Shown here: positions 17,013 through 24,908 of the stretch, piece after piece
How the letters are laid out: each line of letters begins with the position of its first letter
Numbering within the stretch: position 1 is the stretch's first letter
Assembly: GCA_964522665.1 (NCBI GenBank)
Contig: CAZFVY010000070.1
Location: 1 to 38,703, forward strand
Reading direction: 5' to 3'
DNA from: CAZFVY01 sp964522665
Lineage (GTDB): Bacteria > Verrucomicrobiota > Verrucomicrobiia > Limisphaerales > CAZFVY01
DNA length: 38,703 nucleotides
Position numbers and translations under genes: made by a program
Notes under the pieces: generated by a model
Database searches by the model: none
What the model was told of the DNA's origin: nothing
What the model saw: only the letters and a program-made list of their open reading frames with translations

Positions 17013-17828
17013 CTACTTCTTCTTCGGAGGAAACAGTTTTTTGCGGAGCAACCCGTTGTTGGCGATGATGTGGTAGGTGTGTTCGCCCGGCATCGGCTCC
17101 CGCCAAAATTCGCCGCCGGCGCATTCCAAAATCAGCCCGGCCGCCGCGATGTCCCACAAGCGCAGACCGTATTCCAGGTAGGCGTCGAAACGTCCGCTCG
17201 CGACGTACGTAATCGCCAGCGCCGCGGCGCCCATGAGTCGCACCTTGCGGGCTTCATAAAGCAGGCGTTGAAAAGTCGGCAGGATCAACTCCATCGTTTC
17301 GCGGTGTTTCGCGAAACCGACCGAGACGATCGATTCGGCCAACCGGCCGCGCGAGCTGGCGCGGGTAATGCGGCCGTTCAAACGCGCCGGCTGCCCCTTG
17401 ATCGCGGTCCACAATTCATCGGGAAACGGATCATAGACGACCCCGACGACTGTCTCATAATTGGCGTCGGGATACGCGTCATCCCATTCGCCGGGCCGCC
17501 GCGCCTGCAACGCAATCGAAACGCACGCGTGCGGAATCCCATAGGTGAAATTGACCGTGCCATCAATCGGGTCGATGACCCAGCGCAGCGCCGCTCGCGC
17601 CTCACCCGAATCACCCTCTTCGCCGAGCACGGCGGCCGCGGGGAGCGTGCGCCGCAATAACTTTTCGATCAACTTCTGGCAGCGCACGTCCAGTTCGAGC
17701 TTGATGTCGTGCCGCGCCTCGGAGTTGATCCGTTTGGTCGCGTTTTGATTGCGCCGCATCAAGGCGCCGGCCGCGCGCGCGGCCTCCACGGCGCCGTTCA
17801 GCGCGCTTTTGAGTTCAGTTGGTTTCAT
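17013..17828 (-). CDS. Inositol monophosphatase family protein
   Basis: A 271-residue Mg2+-dependent phosphatase of the inositol monophosphatase family, normal length, cytosolic. Metal-site motifs are visible: VLGEEGD (Glu70, Glu71), WVIDPIDGTVNF (Asp86, Asp89, Thr91) and, near the C-terminus, LWDIAAAGLILECAGG. Substrates in this family include inositol phosphate, histidinol phosphate and 3'-phosphoadenosine 5'-phosphate, and the sequence alone does not choose. ATG at 17828 is preferred, with gga just upstream; the longer frame needs TTG at 17861. The tail KKLFPPKKK is basic. The gene is followed by the cyclophilin after 187 bp and so may not share a transcript. Confidence 0.92.
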   Translation of the reverse strand: MKPTELKSALNGAVEAARAAGALMRRNQNATKRINSEARHDIKLELDVRCQKLIEKLLRRTLPAAAVLGEEGDSGEARAALRWVIDPIDGTVNFTYGIPHACVSIALQARRPGEWDDAYPDANYETVVGVVYDPFPDELWTAIKGQPARLNGRITRASSRGRLAESIVSVGFAKHRETMELILPTFQRLLYEARKVRLMGAAALAITYVASGRFDAYLEYGLRLWDIAAAGLILECAGGEFWREPMPGEHTYHIIANNGLLRKKLFPPKKK

Positions 17829-18029
17829 TCCATTCGTTCGAGCGTGGGCTTTGTAGCCCAACGTCGGCGCAAGTCAATCCCAGGCCGGGCGTGGGCGTGA
17901 CGGACGCATCTTAAACCGACCTTTTGAATCGTGTCGGAACGCGCCTTGTTGAACGGCAGTCGTCAACGGTGTTAGCTGGACACCAAATAAATAAAACGAT
18001 CGCGGTCTCCAAAGCGAGAGGCATTCGCC

Positions 18030-18054
18030 CCGGGGGCGTGGGAATCGGCCCGGT
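18030..18054 (-). terminator. Imperfect GC hairpin after the VapB-like gene
   Basis: Just past the stop of the VapB-like gene (18058) the sequence can pair ccggg with cccgg around a 15-nt loop. Its block gggaatcggcccggt (18040-18054) is identical to bases 10598-10612 in the hairpin after the C26 gene. No T-run follows on the minus strand, so termination is uncertain. Confidence 0.3.
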
Positions 18055-18057
18055 CGA

Positions 18058-18258
18058 TCATGGGCGCCGACGATTCGCTTTGTAATCCCACTCCGGGTGA
18101 AATTCTATCTTTCCGAATAACTCGACAATGCGCGCTTGCCCGTGTCGTTGCACATATTCCCTGAGCGCGGCGGTAACCGCCGCGTTTTTGGAACGGTGAT
18201 TGCCCGCCATCATGGCCTTCCGAATTAGCCGATTATCCAAATGAAGCTCAGTCGTCAT
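18058..18258 (-). CDS. VapB-family antitoxin, orphan
   Basis: A 66-residue protein with the VapB antitoxin pattern. The N-terminal DNA-binding part is MTTELHLDNRLIRKAMMAGN then HRSKNAAVTAALREYVQR (ribbon-helix-helix type). The C-terminal toxin-binding tail is ELFGKIEFHPEWDYKANRRR, close to the usual GkidW...yDy..mR end. In this family the antitoxin represses its own operon and blocks a PIN-domain RNase (VapC). No PIN-domain gene follows: the next 229 bp have no suitable frame. The ATG lies 11 bp inside the 3' end of bioA (stop at 18248-18250), so it is probably translated from the bio transcript. It could be a relic or may act on a toxin encoded elsewhere. Confidence 0.8.
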   Translation of the reverse strand: MTTELHLDNRLIRKAMMAGNHRSKNAAVTAALREYVQRHGQARIVELFGKIEFHPEWDYKANRRRP

Positions 18259-19768
18259 GTTTTTGGATTCTACGTCGAGCGCCGCCACGTGTCGCGCCGC
18301 TAGGTTTACGATTATTTGGAATTCGACCGCCCAGAGTCTCAGCAATCGCCTCCCCGAGCGCTGCCACCATCTTCCGCGCCTGCCGTGGCGTCGTGACGTA
18401 GGGCGGCATGAGGACAATCACGTTGCCGATCGGGCGCGTGAGCACGCCCCGGCGGGCCATCGCTTCGCAGACGCGGATGCCGACTTTTTCGCGGAGATCG
18501 AACGGACGGCGCGAGGTCCAATCCGCTACCAACTCCACCCCGGCGACCAGCCCGACTTGACGAATGTCGCCGACTTGGGGCGAGGTCCAAAGCTCATGCA
18601 GGGAATCGCGCAGCGTCGTCTCCAATCGCAGGCGGCGAGCGCGTGAATCGGCGGATGCGAGGAGGTCGAGGCTGGCCAAGGCCGCCGCGGCGCCGAGTTG
18701 ATTGCCCGTGAAGCTGTGCCCATGGAAAAACGTCTTGAACTCCGCGTAGTCGCCCAGAAAGGCGTCGAAAACGGCCTGCGTGGTCAGCGTTGCCGCCATC
18801 GGCAGATAGCCGCCGGTCAGCCCCTTGGCCACCGCCATGAAGTCGGGGCGGACCCCTTCCGCGTGGCAGGCGAAAAAGCTTCCGGTGCGCCCAAACCCCG
18901 TCATGACTTCGTCGGCGATCAAGGGCGCGCCGTGATGACGCGCGAGGTCCTGGACTTTGCCCAGCCAGCCCGACGGTTGGGCGATCATGCCCGCCGCGCC
19001 TTGCATCAGCGGCTCGACCACGAATCCCGCGTAAGGCGCGCCTTGTCGCTTCTGCGCCGCCAGTTTTTGTTCGACCAAGCCGACGCATTCCCACTTGCAC
19101 TGCCGATAGGTCCGCGCGTCGCCACGCTCCGGTTTCGCGAGGTTGAAGGGGCAGCGGTAGCAGTAGGGCGACATCACCTGGTCGGACCGGAACAACATTC
19201 CCGAGTAGGCGCGGTGAAAGAGATCAATGTGACCCAGACTGACGGCGCCAACCGTGTCGCCGTGGTACGCGTTTTCGAGCGAGAGAAACTTTGGCCGCCG
19301 AATACCGCGGGTCCGGCGCGCATATTCGTAAGCCAGTTTCAAAGCGACCTCCATCGCGGTTGAGCCATCGTCGGAGTAAAAAACTTTCGCCAGCGGTGGG
19401 CCGGAAGCGGCGTCGCGCGGACGGGGCGTCGCGGCGTCGCGCGCGCGGGGCGATTTAACGTTGGCCGCGTGAATGAGCCGTTGGGCGAGGCGCGCCGCGG
19501 GTTCGTTGGCCAATCCGAGAGCGGATGAGTGGGCGATCCGCCTCAACTGATCGCGGATCGCTCGGGTTATCGTGGGATGGCGGTGACCGTGCAGGTTGGT
19601 CCAGATCGATGAATTCGCGTCGAGATACTCGTTCCCGCGCTCGTCGAGCAACGTCGCGCCACGTCCCTCGACGATGACGATAGGCTCCCGCCCCAGCCAG
19701 TCGCGCATCTGGGTGAACGGATGCCAGACGTATTTATGATCGAGCTGGGCGGTTCGTGGTAGAGGCAT
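18248..19768 (-). CDS. bioA: Adenosylmethionine-8-amino-7-oxononanoate aminotransferase
   Basis: A 506-residue PLP enzyme that converts KAPA to DAPA in biotin synthesis. The start KYVWHPFTQMRDW is the BioA signature. YSDDGSTAMEVALK is the cofactor phosphate loop, LIADEVMTGFGRTG holds the PLP aspartate, and MAVAKGLTGGYLP has the Schiff-base lysine. Two oddities are visible. About 16 residues (RARDAATPRPRDAASG, near 104-120) are inserted before the phosphate loop and are coded by a GC-rich imperfect repeat (about 19408-19450). The C-terminus carries a basic tail of about 25 residues. A Cys-rich segment (YCYRCPFN...CKWEC) is present, as I recall in some Bacillus-type BioA enzymes. ATG 19768 lies 35 bp inside bioF, so the two are coupled. 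The amino donor (SAM or lysine) is not decided by sequence. Confidence 0.95.
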   Translation of the reverse strand: MPLPRTAQLDHKYVWHPFTQMRDWLGREPIVIVEGRGATLLDERGNEYLDANSSIWTNLHGHRHPTITRAIRDQLRRIAHSSALGLANEPAARLAQRLIHAANVKSPRARDAATPRPRDAASGPPLAKVFYSDDGSTAMEVALKLAYEYARRTRGIRRPKFLSLENAYHGDTVGAVSLGHIDLFHRAYSGMLFRSDQVMSPYCYRCPFNLAKPERGDARTYRQCKWECVGLVEQKLAAQKRQGAPYAGFVVEPLMQGAAGMIAQPSGWLGKVQDLARHHGAPLIADEVMTGFGRTGSFFACHAEGVRPDFMAVAKGLTGGYLPMAATLTTQAVFDAFLGDYAEFKTFFHGHSFTGNQLGAAAALASLDLLASADSRARRLRLETTLRDSLHELWTSPQVGDIRQVGLVAGVELVADWTSRRPFDLREKVGIRVCEAMARRGVLTRPIGNVIVLMPPYVTTPRQARKMVAALGEAIAETLGGRIPNNRKPSGATRGGARRRIQKHDD

Positions 19769-20987
19769 CGGGAGAGGGGAGATCAAGCGCAAGTTGGCGG
19801 AGCGCCGAAAGGAGCGCCTCGACGTCCGTGGCGCTATGCGCGGCGCTAAAGGTAACGCGCAGCCGCGCTTGGCCCCGCGCGACCGTGGGGTAACGAATCG
19901 CCGGAATGAAAATGCCCGCGGCGCGCAGGGAGTTGGCAACGTGGACGGCGGCGGCCTCGTCGCCGATCAGCCACGGGACAATGGCGCTTGCCGGCGGCGT
20001 CGCGGAGGCGCTTAAGCCCACGATCTCCTTGGCCCCCGCGTGGAACTGAGCCAGGCGCGACCAGAGCATTTCCCGCCGCTCGGCTCCGGCGTCGCATTGA
20101 ATAAACTGGATGCCCGCCGTTGCGGCGGCGGCCATGGCGGGCGGCGGCGCCGTGGTGAAAATAAAACTGCGCGCCCGATTGAGAAGGTAGTCGATCAACG
20201 ACCGCGATCCGGCCACGTAACCGCCCGCCGCGCCGATTGCCTTGCCCAGCGTGCCCATTTGAATTTCAACCCGATCGCTGACCCCCATCTCTTCGGCAAG
20301 GCCGCGTCGGTGGAGGCCGTAGAGACCTGTGGCGTGGGCTTCATCGATCATCAGCCAGGCGCCGTAGCGCTCCTTGAGCGCGACGATCTCGCGCAGCGGC
20401 GCGCAATCACCATCCATCGAGAAAACTGATTCCGTCACCACCAAGGTCCGTGGGCGCCCTCGGGCGGCGGGTGAGGCGGGGCGCAGCGCGGCCCAGCGAA
20501 GGATTTCCTCCAGCTCGTTGAGATCGTTGTGCGCGAAAACCCGCAGTTTGGCCCCGGCGAGGCGCGCGGCATCGACGATGGAGGCGTGAACCAACTTGTC
20601 GAGGACGATAATATCCTCCTTGCCCATCAACGCGCCAATCGTCCCGGTCGTGGCCGCGTAACCGGAGGAAAAACCAAGCGCGGCGGCGGTCCCTTTGAAC
20701 TGCGCCAGCGTTTGTTCCAATTCGTCGTGCGGGGCCAGGCCGCCGCTGATCAATCGCGACGCGCCCGAGCCGGCGCCGAACTCCTCGATGGCCTGGATCG
20801 CGGCCGCTTTCAACACGAGATCGTTGGCCAGACCGAGGTAGTCGTTGCTCGAAAAATTAAGCAACGTTTTGCCGCCGATCCGGATGTGCGTTGACTGCGG
20901 AGAATCGATCCGGCGCAATTCGCGATACAAATCGCGCGCGCGCAGTTCGTCCAACCGCAGTTTCAGTTCTTCATCGAAGCCGCTCAT
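19734..20987 (-). CDS. bioF: 8-amino-7-oxononanoate synthase
   Basis: A 417-residue PLP enzyme of the alpha-oxoamine synthase family. It condenses pimeloyl-ACP or pimeloyl-CoA with alanine to give KAPA, the first committed ring-forming step of biotin. Visible marks are FSSNDYLGLA near the N-terminus, GSGASRLISGG, LGFSSGYAATTGTI, the PLP aspartate in LMIDEAHATGLYG, and the Schiff-base lysine in MGTLGKAIGAAGGY. Length is slightly above the usual 380-400, from a Pro/Ala-rich stretch (ALRPASPAARGRP) and a C-terminal tail. The tail overlaps bioA, which starts inside it. It is the first gene of a bioF-bioA-vapB-like operon. bioB, bioD and a biotin repressor are not in the window. Glycine-using relatives are possible but the bioA pairing argues for BioF. 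Confidence 0.95.
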   Translation of the reverse strand: MSGFDEELKLRLDELRARDLYRELRRIDSPQSTHIRIGGKTLLNFSSNDYLGLANDLVLKAAAIQAIEEFGAGSGASRLISGGLAPHDELEQTLAQFKGTAAALGFSSGYAATTGTIGALMGKEDIIVLDKLVHASIVDAARLAGAKLRVFAHNDLNELEEILRWAALRPASPAARGRPRTLVVTESVFSMDGDCAPLREIVALKERYGAWLMIDEAHATGLYGLHRRGLAEEMGVSDRVEIQMGTLGKAIGAAGGYVAGSRSLIDYLLNRARSFIFTTAPPPAMAAAATAGIQFIQCDAGAERREMLWSRLAQFHAGAKEIVGLSASATPPASAIVPWLIGDEAAAVHVANSLRAAGIFIPAIRYPTVARGQARLRVTFSAAHSATDVEALLSALRQLALDLPSPDASTTNRPARS

Positions 20988-21348
20988 CGTTCACATCGAA
21001 AGACCCAGCATCGACCCAACTGCCCGCCGCGCGCAAATCCAAACCGCGACGAAACAAGGCGTGGGGTCCGAGACAAAACTCCATACGAGGCGCTTTTCGT
21101 CAGAAGCTGAGGCGATCACAGTCACGGGGCGGCACACTCGACGAGCACATCGTGCCAAACGCCGCCGCGCGACGTGGAGCGCCGTGGCAATCCCGATTCA
21201 GAATCGCGATCAATACCGCTATGGGCGCCGCCGCCGTGGTTGTCCACGCCTGGTCCGGCGAAAGCGTCGTCGTCCCTGCGCTCTGCCGACGCACTCCAAG
21301 GGCGCCACGGCTCATGTGGTCCCAATTTGCGCTTTCGCTTAACTGGTC
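20988..21348. other. 361-bp gap between bioF and the isomerase gene
   Basis: I find no supported gene. Short frames on both strands lack family features or plausible starts. The left end must hold the promoter of the bio operon (minus strand), but no clear BirA-like operator palindrome or sigma-70 hexamers were visible by eye. Confidence 0.5.
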
Positions 21349-22170
21349 TCAGCCGCGCAGGCCGGCTAAATGCATCAATTTCGCCGTTTCGCGATACGCT
21401 TCCTCGACCCATTCCACGATCTTGTCCGGCTCGGGAGAGTACTCCAGTTCGATGGAAACCACGCCGTCAATGTTCAATTCCTTGATCGCCTGGAGATAGG
21501 GCGCAAATTTGACCACGCCGCGCCCCGGCGGCAGGTCGCCGTGCACTTTGCCGTCGCAATCGCTCAGGTGAACGTGAATCGCTCTTCCTTTTAACAGGCT
21601 TACATCGGCCGGGCCGGTGTCGGAGAGGACGAGGTGACTGATGTCGATGTTGGCTTTGACTCGCGGATGATCGCATTCATCCACGAAGCGGGCCATCTCG
21701 CGGGCGTTGTTGAGCAGGCTGAGGCGGAACGGTTCGAGTTCGAGGGCGATATCAACTTTGCGTTTGGCGGCATAATCGCCGAGGCGGCGGCAGGTCTCGA
21801 GGCCCCACTGCCACTGGGCCGTCGCGGGGATCACCTCGCGTTGCCAGATGTATTCGCCGAGCACGAGCAGGATGTTGCGGGCGCCCCAAGCCTGCGCGAG
21901 ATCGATGTATTTCTGGCAGCGCTCGACGTGAAAGTCGCGCACCGGCTCGTTGAAGTCGATCAAACCAACCGCCACCACCGGAAGGGAGATGATCGGCAGC
22001 TTCAATCGGCGCGTCGTTTGCGCGACTCGTTGAATCTCCTTTTTCGAGAGACCCACCGCTTCGGTGAAGATGTCCACGCAATCGAATCCGATGCGGGAGA
22101 TGTGTCGCAAGCCGGTCACGGTGTCCATGCCGACCTGCTGGAACGCGCTATTGATAATTCCAAGTTTCAT
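21349..22170 (-). CDS. Sugar phosphate isomerase/epimerase (xylose isomerase-like TIM barrel)
   Basis: A 273-residue TIM-barrel protein of the AP-endonuclease-2/xylose-isomerase-like family. It starts MKLGIINSAFQQVG. Metal-site candidates are Glu in IALELEPFRLS, Asp and His in KANIDISHLVLSD, His in AIHVHLSDCDGKVHGDLPPGRG, and Glu in GVVSIELEYSP. Such enzymes isomerise or epimerise sugars, inosose or tagatose-like ketoses. The substrate is not evident. It lies 63 bp after an oxidoreductase of the Gfo/Idh/MocA family, and such pairs often act together in breakdown of polyols, inositol or unusual sugars. The pairing supports a cytosolic sugar pathway but not a specific one. Confidence 0.9.
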   Translation of the reverse strand: MKLGIINSAFQQVGMDTVTGLRHISRIGFDCVDIFTEAVGLSKKEIQRVAQTTRRLKLPIISLPVVAVGLIDFNEPVRDFHVERCQKYIDLAQAWGARNILLVLGEYIWQREVIPATAQWQWGLETCRRLGDYAAKRKVDIALELEPFRLSLLNNAREMARFVDECDHPRVKANIDISHLVLSDTGPADVSLLKGRAIHVHLSDCDGKVHGDLPPGRGVVKFAPYLQAIKELNIDGVVSIELEYSPEPDKIVEWVEEAYRETAKLMHLAGLRG

Positions 22171-22233
22171 AAAATGTTTTTGCGCCGGCCGACCGCGACT
22201 GGCCGCTTTGTTTCGTAACGGAGCCTCGTCCGC

Positions 22234-23331
22234 TTAACCCGCTCCGGGAGCGTTTTCGATTTCCGCGAGCGTCACGGCGCGGTGTTCCGCCGCGCTGCGA
22301 TAGGCGGCGTCAACCAAGGCCATTGTTTTCAGGTTGTCCCGTCCGCTGATCGCAGGTTCGGCGCCGTCCTCGACGGCGATCAGAAGCTGGCTCATCGTGC
22401 CGATGAAGGCGTCGGGAAACCAACTCTCGCTCCAGGTCGGGCGGTGAAACTCGCGGTCGCCTTTGGCCGCGTAGCGGACACTTGACGGCGTCGTGTACGG
22501 ATTCTGGCACCAACCGATGTCGCCGAGCGCCAGGCCATTCAATCCCTCGATTCGCCACTTGATGTAAATATCCGCCGGGCAACCCTCCTTCGCCGGTCCG
22601 GTCCAGGTGTCGTCGATGCCGACGCAGCGAAGGCCGTTCGCGTACTCGAGTATGTAGGAACAAATTCCGTCGGTATGGTCGAACTGGGTGCGTGGGTCGG
22701 TCCGCACGCTGCAGAAGATTCGTTCGGGATCGCCGAACCAGTAACGAAACGTGTCGAGGTGATGAATCGACATGATTCGCAAGGTCACCCAGCCCAGCTC
22801 CGCCTGCCACGGCATCCAGTGCGGAATGCCCCGCATGTCAATTGTCGCCAGGATTGGCTCGCCGATGACCCCGTTTCCGAGGAGCGTCTTCCCGGCCCGG
22901 ACTGATTGGTCGTAACGCATGTTCTGATTGACGGCGAGCGTGATCCCCGCGGCGGCGCACGCGGCAACCGCCTGCGCCGCCTGCCGGTAGTCCATCCCGA
23001 GCGGCTTTTGCGCGAGGATGCCCTTGACGGTTCGCCGCTCGCACGCCGCGAGGATCAGTGGCAATTGCGCGTGCGGCGGGACGGCGATGTCCAGGATTTC
23101 GATGGTGGGATCGTCCAGCAACTCGTCGAAATTGGCGCCCACTTTTGGAAGGCCATGACGACGGGCGGCTTCGGCGGCCCGCTCGGGCGTTCGCGAGGCG
23201 ATCACCACCGGATTGAACCCCGCCCTCCGGTACGCGACCAGATGGCAATCGTTGACGATGAACCCGCTACCCAAGACTCCGATGCGAAAATCCCTTCGGC
23301 GAGGCATTGGCGGGTGAATGTTCAAATCCAT
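22234..23331 (-). CDS. Gfo/Idh/MocA family NAD(P)-dependent oxidoreductase
   Basis: A 365-residue dehydrogenase. The Rossmann N-terminus is FRIGVLGSGFIVNDCHL, and the C-terminal alpha/beta domain binds substrate. The family motif normally reading EKP is ILAQKPLGMDY here, so Gln108 replaces Glu before catalytic Lys109. A second conserved part, IMSIHHLDTFRYWFG, holds the expected His pair. ATG at 23331 gives MDLNIHPPMPRRRDFRIG; the longer frame needs TTG. It oxidises or reduces a sugar or polyol. Substrate is not determined. It is the first gene of a two-gene minus-strand unit with the isomerase at 21349-22170, and divergent from the HEAT array. Confidence 0.92.
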   Translation of the reverse strand: MDLNIHPPMPRRRDFRIGVLGSGFIVNDCHLVAYRRAGFNPVVIASRTPERAAEAARRHGLPKVGANFDELLDDPTIEILDIAVPPHAQLPLILAACERRTVKGILAQKPLGMDYRQAAQAVAACAAAGITLAVNQNMRYDQSVRAGKTLLGNGVIGEPILATIDMRGIPHWMPWQAELGWVTLRIMSIHHLDTFRYWFGDPERIFCSVRTDPRTQFDHTDGICSYILEYANGLRCVGIDDTWTGPAKEGCPADIYIKWRIEGLNGLALGDIGWCQNPYTTPSSVRYAAKGDREFHRPTWSESWFPDAFIGTMSQLLIAVEDGAEPAISGRDNLKTMALVDAAYRSAAEHRAVTLAEIENAPGAG

Positions 23332-23471
23332 AACGCGGCGCAATTGATCCCGGCAAAATAATGACCCGACGCCGGGATACAAACTAATTCCCCAGCGTTT
23401 ATTCCGCGGGGCTCGCGACGGGCGGAAACCATTGAAATTGAGCCTGACCGGCGCCTACGATACGCGCCTGC

Positions 23472-24491
23472 ATGGGCAATGTGGCGAAATGGATTTCGGC
23501 CCAACCCGGACGCTCGCGCTTGATTCGCGCGCTCGGGCTGGCGGTGATACTGGCCGCCGTCGGATTCCTTTCGTGGTATTCGCGCGAGCCGACCTATCAA
23601 GGCAAGACGGCCGCGATGTGGTTTAATGAACTTATTCATTACGGAGAAGCTCCTGATCTATTGAACAATTTTCGCGTTCGTGATGACGCGCTGGAGGTAT
23701 TCACGCCGGACCGCCACTCCTACTATTATGACCCGTGGCAATCAAACGCGATCCCGCCCATCGTGGGCTTGCGCGCCTTGGGACCGACGGCCGTCTGGTA
23801 TTTAATCCATTCGTTGAACACGAACCAATCGCTCGCGGTCAGAGCTTGGGCGGCAATCGTGCAACGACTCCCGCCGGGCTGGCAGCCTAATTCGACGCGA
23901 TCTTCTGAGCCGACCGATGTTCGTAGTTTCGCCTATTTGGCGTTGCGGGGCATGGGTGACCGGCTGCGCCCGGAGATTCCCGCGTTGATCGACTCACTTC
24001 GCTCGGGATTGCGCAATCCCAACTCGCCGTTGGAATGGAGCCGCATGATTGACGTGCTGGCCCATTTGAAGGCAACGCCCGAACAGTGGCTTCCCTTGGT
24101 TCAGGAGTTGGATCGCCAAAGGATGTACGATCGGTTGTTTGACCTCATTCAACGATTGGATTTGCGGAGCGCCGAGGTGACGGAACTCATCCTGGGGATC
24201 GTGGGTCACGGCGACGACGAGGCCCGTCGCCGCGCGCTCGCCGAGTTGGTCGGGATGAAGTTCAGCGCTGAACGATTCATCGATCTGTTTGCGCGTGGGC
24301 TGAGCGACCCCGACGAGCAGATGCGCTACCTTTCCGCGCGGGGATTGGAGGAAATCGGTCCGCCTGCGGCGGCCTGGTTGCCGGCGCTTGCGACCGCCCT
24401 TCGTGACCAAAGCTCGAGTGTCCGGATCGCGGTGGGCCGCGCGATCACCACGATCGGGGCTCAAGCGCCGGTCGCTCCGGCGCCGCGTTAG
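23472..24491 (+). CDS. Membrane-anchored HEAT-repeat protein, paralog 1
   Basis: A 339-residue protein. A basic N-terminus precedes one membrane helix (ALGLAVILAAVGFLSWY, about 20-36). Immediately outside lies the motif EPTYQGKTAAMWFNEL, shared with three later genes. A long alpha-helical region follows and ends in two clear HEAT/PBS-lyase-like repeats (DPDEQMRYLSARGLEEIGPPA and QSSSVRIAVGRAITTIGA). This copy is the most divergent of the four: its middle section (residues 55-110) is not shared. The fold suggests a protein-binding scaffold, probably on the periplasmic face, with no enzyme signature. Start ATG 23472 is plausible, without a clear ribosome site. Function unknown. It is separated from the other three by a 417-bp gap and a LysE gene. 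Confidence 0.8.
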   Translation: MGNVAKWISAQPGRSRLIRALGLAVILAAVGFLSWYSREPTYQGKTAAMWFNELIHYGEAPDLLNNFRVRDDALEVFTPDRHSYYYDPWQSNAIPPIVGLRALGPTAVWYLIHSLNTNQSLAVRAWAAIVQRLPPGWQPNSTRSSEPTDVRSFAYLALRGMGDRLRPEIPALIDSLRSGLRNPNSPLEWSRMIDVLAHLKATPEQWLPLVQELDRQRMYDRLFDLIQRLDLRSAEVTELILGIVGHGDDEARRRALAELVGMKFSAERFIDLFARGLSDPDEQMRYLSARGLEEIGPPAAAWLPALATALRDQSSSVRIAVGRAITTIGAQAPVAPAPR

Positions 24492-24908
24492 CGGTTTTCG
24501 CCCCGGCGTGCAGGTCTTGCGCTGGCCGGGTCGTCGCGCGGCGACAATACCGCCCGGCGCAGCGGAAGCGATGGCGGACGGAACGAATTGTCTGTCGCGT
24601 CGCCTCCTTCCCTTGGCACCGCGGCGCGCTTGCGTCGGACGCGGCTCAAGAAGGATTCGCAAAGCGAAGGCGCTTCGATCTCAAGTTCGCTCGCGGCTCG
24701 AACGGGAGGGTGGGGCGAGGCTGTGGAGCCGTGAATGGGTTTGGGCGGCAGCGGCTCCTCTGAGCTATTCACGGCTCGGCAGAGCCTCGCCCCACCATCC
24801 AAACGGGTGCGCGCGCCCGGCGTTATCGGTCTCGGCTCAAACATTTCGAGTTCGAACGCGAACCGGGTTGCAGAGGTCTCTACCTCATGGTTATCATTCT
24901 CAGCGTGG
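24492..24908. other. 417-bp gap with GC-rich noncoding sequence
   Basis: Between HEAT paralog 1 and the LysE-type gene I see no supported gene. Frames that cross the region have low-complexity, Arg-rich translations. The gap contains the inverted repeat at 24709-24796. The last 60 bases before the LysE ATG are less GC-rich and could hold its promoter. Confidence 0.5.
24709..24796. repeat. Large inverted repeat, REP-like
   Basis: ggtggggcgaggct (24709-24722) pairs with agcctcgccccacc (24783-24796). Inside it, gagccgtgaat (24726-24736) pairs with attcacggctc (24767-24777). The two 25-base arms are separated by a small internal loop (3 against 5 bases) and a 30-nt apical loop. The symmetry is too good for chance. 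It resembles intergenic REP or BIME elements and lacks a T-run, so it is not a standard terminator. Confidence 0.8.

Noticed and set aside
17829..18057. A VapC-type toxin gene after the VapB-like gene
   Set aside because: No frame of about 130 codons with PIN acidic residues is present on either strand in this 229-bp gap.
19408..19450. Short GC-rich repeats in bioA as a CRISPR or tandem repeat locus
   Set aside because: Units are about 10 bp, without spacers, inside a coding gene.
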